Assembly (NCBI GenBank): GCA_021788565.1
Contig: JAJYKO010000320.1
Span: 1-6,574 of the forward strand
From: Chloroflexota bacterium
Lineage (GTDB): Bacteria > Chloroflexota > UBA6077
Direction of reading: 5' to 3'
DNA: 6,574 nt
Shown: positions 3,939 to 6,574 of the stretch, piece by piece
How the letters are laid out: every line of letters begins with the position of its first letter
Position numbering within the stretch: the first letter of the stretch is position 1
Made by a program: the position numbers and the translations under genes
The notes under the pieces: model-generated
The model's database searches: none
Told to the model about the DNA's origin: nothing
The model's input: the letters and a program-made list of their open reading frames with translations, nothing else

Positions 3939-6574
3939 CTACTTCATCCACCAACTCGACGCGTAGTGAGTCGCACGGCCGCCCTTCTCAGCGAAGGTGA
4001 ACTTGAAGCCTTCATCCCTGAGGGTTGCCATCAACTGAGTGAGCTCGGGCCCACCGACCACCCAGAGTGCCCCTCCGGACGATCTCTTGTCGATCACCTG
4101 GAGACCCTTCTGGGCAAGGAACTTGGCGACATCCTCTATCTTCGATTTCCGTTCGAGCCCTTTGAAGATCTCCTGCTGACCACGGACCTCAAGAGGGAGT
4201 TGCGCGGACTGGACGCTGCCATCAAGAGGGAGTTGGACCGAAACAAGGGGGTTCGGTTCGGTTTCTGAATCGGGCACTGAGAGGACTAGCTGAACCCCTG
4301 ATACTGGTGGATCCGGCATCGCGTCGTCGTTCTTCACTTCTCCTGTCACTTGCGATCCTCCTTCGTCAACAGCAGTAATGGTGGTGTTAACTGCAGCGGC
4401 GCCTGGGTCGCCGTTATCCTTCGGCTGATCAGGCTCCTTCTGGCCGTTGGGAGCGGTATCGACAGCCGGCGCGATTTCCTCGACGCTCCAAATCCGGCGC
4501 AACTCGGCGGCTCGGCGGATCACCCTCTCCTTCAGTTCCCCGCTGTCAGGGCTCTGCGGACTGCCAACTGAGGTAGCCTCAGGTGGGATCTCTAGTGCCT
4601 GGAGACGCTCGAAGACTGGCTTCATGGCACGGTCAGGGTCGCGGAAGAACTCGCTCCCGCGGATCCTGACGAAGGTCCAGCCGAGACGTTCGAGGATGGC
4701 CTGCCTGGCCATATCCTCATCCAGCTTCTCCATGGGATGGTATCTGTCGCCATCGCACTCCACGGCCAGACGTTTACCGGCCCCCTCGACTATCATGTCT
4801 ATTCGGTAGTGACCCACCTTCCACTGCGGCGTCACCCTGTATCCTTCCGAGGTGAGCCGACGTAGAACGAGTCTTTCGAACTCCGACTCGACCTGCTGCT
4901 CACCCTGCTCGACTAGCCGCATCAGGGCAGTGGGGTCTTCGGCATGTTCTATCAGGCGACGTCGCAGATCGTTGGGCTTCAGGTCTGTAGCGGCATTCAG
5001 GGAGTAAACCACCCACATCTGGTCCTGGGCCCGACTCGCAGCAACGTTGAACCGTTTCTTGAACTGAGGCGTGTCTCTCATCGCCAGAGGTCCGCCACGG
5101 GGGGTGTCCACCATCGACAGGAACATCACTTCCCGCTCATCCCCCTGGAAGTGGGCCGGGTTGCCACAGACTATCCGCCGCTGCTCGTATTCGACAGGGG
5201 AAAGGTAAGTGCGCAGCATCTTATCGATCAGTAGAGCCTGGTCGTCCCCCACCAGCGAGATGACACCGAAGGTCTTGCCTTTGTACTCCGGCTGTTCCGT
5301 GGCGGCGATCAGGAGCGAGACTACAGCCGTTGCCTCCTCCTCGTTCACCTTGCCGGCAGAGCCAGGACTCTCCACCCTATAGGCCGCGACGTGGGGCTTC
5401 AGCTTCACCTGGGAGGGATCACGCAACGGCAGGATCTTGCTCTGGTAGGACAACTGGTTGGAGAACTGGATGATTTCCGGCACACATCGGAAATGCTCTT
5501 TCAGGCAAATCGTGGCTCCGAAGGAGGTCTGAGCCAGGTCGTAGATGGACATCTGAGGGTCGTAGAGATGGGCATTGGGAATACCCTGGAGGTGCTCGGC
5601 GATGAGGTGCCGAACCAGCTCCACCTCCATGCCCACGGCATCGGGGCTCACCTGCTCCTGGTCGCCCACGACGACGACCTGGCGGGCCATGTAGAGGGCG
5701 ATCAGCGCCATAGCATCGGCCTGGCTAGCTTCGTCTATGATAATCACGTCGAAGCGAGTCTCCCGTGGATTGAAGTTCTCCACCATCCGGGCCAGGGGCA
5801 TGATCCAGACAGGCACCGCTACCCGGCATTCGGACATTAGCCGGCGGGCCTCGGCCCGCAGCATCGGAGCCCGTTTTCCTGTTCCCTTGCCGATCTTCTG
5901 CGTAGTCTGCAGCCATCCCATCAGGTCTTGCCGTTGCTTGAGCCCCGTTCGCCTCACCTGAGCCGCCCAGGCCCGGCTATCGATCAACTCGGTGGTTACC
6001 TTCCGGAGTTGGCGGCTCAGGTCCGAGATCTCGGACTGGATCGCGGCTAGGGATAGCTTGCTCCGGTTCTCCAGTTCGTCGTGGAGCTGTCGCCACAACC
6101 AGGCCTCCTGCGGATCCCCAGGGGAAACCTGTGCGTCGTGGGGAGTCTCGCGGTTCGTTATGACCGCCGCCCAAGCAGAAGCCGAGGGCTCCATCCTGGT
6201 CAGCAGAACCCGACGCAGCTCTAACTCCTTGCGCCGCGCCTGCAGATCGACGAGTCTCTCGAAGGCTTCCCGGTAGACCCCCGGGGCCAATTCTCTCACA
6301 GCCTGTTGAAGTTTCCGGACCACTGCGGCGGAGGATTCTCCGGATCCCGAGAGGGCCAGGGTCCCAGACAAGGCAGAAAGGGCAGCCTCAAGGCGATCCC
6401 AGCGCAGCCGGTTGGTCCGGGATGTCAGGATCGGCGGCAGATGCTTCAGAGCAGCTTCTGCTATGCGTCGAAGGTCGCCGTATGCCGACAGATTTGGCGG
6501 CATCTCTTTCAACAGAGCATGCCACGAGAAACCGATCTGGCTCAGTTCCCACTCCAGCGGGACAAAGATCATTT
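3939..6574 (-). CDS. SF1 UPF1-like helicase fused to DUF559/Vsr-like nuclease, 5' partial
   Basis: At least 877 residues; the frame reaches the right edge. Walker A is absent, so the true N-terminus lies outside. Numbering from the first visible Met: residues 30-250 are helical and charged, likely a coiled-coil insertion. Helicase motifs follow: motif II VIIIDEASQ (276-284), motif III VVGDQEQVSP (301-310), motif IV LKEHFR (357-362), motif V FQGDERE (475-481) and motif VI NVAASRAQ (509-516). The DEASQ and FQGDE forms are typical of UPF1/DNA2-like helicases. The nuclease domain (about 560-660) has E564, R590-I-D592, V604-E-C-D-G608 and Y611-H612, then LGWTFVRIRGSEFF (630-643), the DUF559/MTES_1575 relatives of Vsr. 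A Pro/Asp/Gln-rich linker (700-800) contains two QLPL repeats. The last ~70 residues hold VIDKRSSGGALWVVGG (826-841) and end near ATHYASSWWMK, a small domain I have seen after such helicases but cannot name. Proteins combining a UPF1-like helicase with a Vsr-like nuclease have been linked to phage defence; this role is inferred. Confidence 0.95.
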   Translation of the reverse strand, partial: MIFVPLEWELSQIGFSWHALLKEMPPNLSAYGDLRRIAEAALKHLPPILTSRTNRLRWDRLEAALSALSGTLALSGSGESSAAVVRKLQQAVRELAPGVYREAFERLVDLQARRKELELRRVLLTRMEPSASAWAAVITNRETPHDAQVSPGDPQEAWLWRQLHDELENRSKLSLAAIQSEISDLSRQLRKVTTELIDSRAWAAQVRRTGLKQRQDLMGWLQTTQKIGKGTGKRAPMLRAEARRLMSECRVAVPVWIMPLARMVENFNPRETRFDVIIIDEASQADAMALIALYMARQVVVVGDQEQVSPDAVGMEVELVRHLIAEHLQGIPNAHLYDPQMSIYDLAQTSFGATICLKEHFRCVPEIIQFSNQLSYQSKILPLRDPSQVKLKPHVAAYRVESPGSAGKVNEEEATAVVSLLIAATEQPEYKGKTFGVISLVGDDQALLIDKMLRTYLSPVEYEQRRIVCGNPAHFQGDEREVMFLSMVDTPRGGPLAMRDTPQFKKRFNVAASRAQDQMWVVYSLNAATDLKPNDLRRRLIEHAEDPTALMRLVEQGEQQVESEFERLVLRRLTSEGYRVTPQWKVGHYRIDMIVEGAGKRLAVECDGDRYHPMEKLDEDMARQAILERLGWTFVRIRGSEFFRDPDRAMKPVFERLQALEIPPEATSVGSPQSPDSGELKERVIRRAAELRRIWSVEEIAPAVDTAPNGQKEPDQPKDNGDPGAAAVNTTITAVDEGGSQVTGEVKNDDAMPDPPVSGVQLVLSVPDSETEPNPLVSVQLPLDGSVQSAQLPLEVRGQQEIFKGLERKSKIEDVAKFLAQKGLQVIDKRSSGGALWVVGGPELTQLMATLRDEGFKFTFAEKGGRATHYASSWWMK
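4190..4235. repeat. 13-bp direct repeat in the helicase linker
   Basis: CAAGAGGGAGTTG occurs at 4190-4202 and 4223-4235, exactly 33 bases apart, so the reading frame is kept. On the minus strand both copies encode QLPL followed by Asp or Glu, 11 residues apart, in the disordered linker between the nuclease and the last domain. A third, related VQLVL lies about 19 residues before the first. This looks like a small in-frame duplication. Confidence 0.6.

Noticed and set aside
6570..6572. ATG at the right edge as true start of the helicase
   Set aside because: Walker A and the first helicase segment are missing and only two bases lie upstream, so the gene almost certainly continues.

Overview
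The window looks like bacterial chromosome of moderately high GC (by eye, high fifties to about 60%), with strong GGAGG-type ribosome binding sites, some GTG starts and a lipoprotein signal peptide. No rRNA, tRNA, CRISPR array or insertion sequence is visible. The lineage cannot be fixed from the sequence; Chloroflexota or an actinobacterium-like genome fits the base composition and gene style, but this is a guess.

Left block, minus strand (1-1227): a short-chain dehydrogenase/reductase of the enoyl-ACP-reductase type, followed 25 bases later by a beta-rich protein of unknown function that runs off the left edge with no stop. The second frame is easy to miss because it is incomplete.

Centre-left, plus strand (1228-2332): a divergent intergenic region with an imperfect palindrome and a possible 13-residue leader peptide. 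A two-gene operon follows: a 116-residue stress-protein-like alpha/beta protein and a secreted lipoprotein carrying an HNH-type nuclease domain. The ribosome binding site of the second gene lies inside the end of the first. The operon converges on the next block at about 2333-2402, where no terminator is obvious.

Right block, minus strand (2403-6574): the end of a large SF1 (UPF1/DNA2-like) helicase fused to a DUF559/Vsr-like nuclease and a small C-terminal domain. Its N-terminus, including Walker A, lies beyond the right edge. Downstream is a 357-base gap holding a nested inverted repeat, a decayed small frame with an internal TAG, and an extended -10 promoter. Then come an XRE-type regulator and, overlapping it by ATGA, a 240-residue protein of unknown function with a conserved-looking D-S-C-E-L-D motif.

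The right block resembles a defence or mobile-island segment: a helicase-nuclease beside a regulator plus unknown pair that looks like a two-component toxin-antitoxin or accessory module. The left block is more like housekeeping metabolism and envelope functions. Whether the helicase and the XRE/240-residue pair form one system is unproven, because the 357-base gap contains an independent promoter for the pair.
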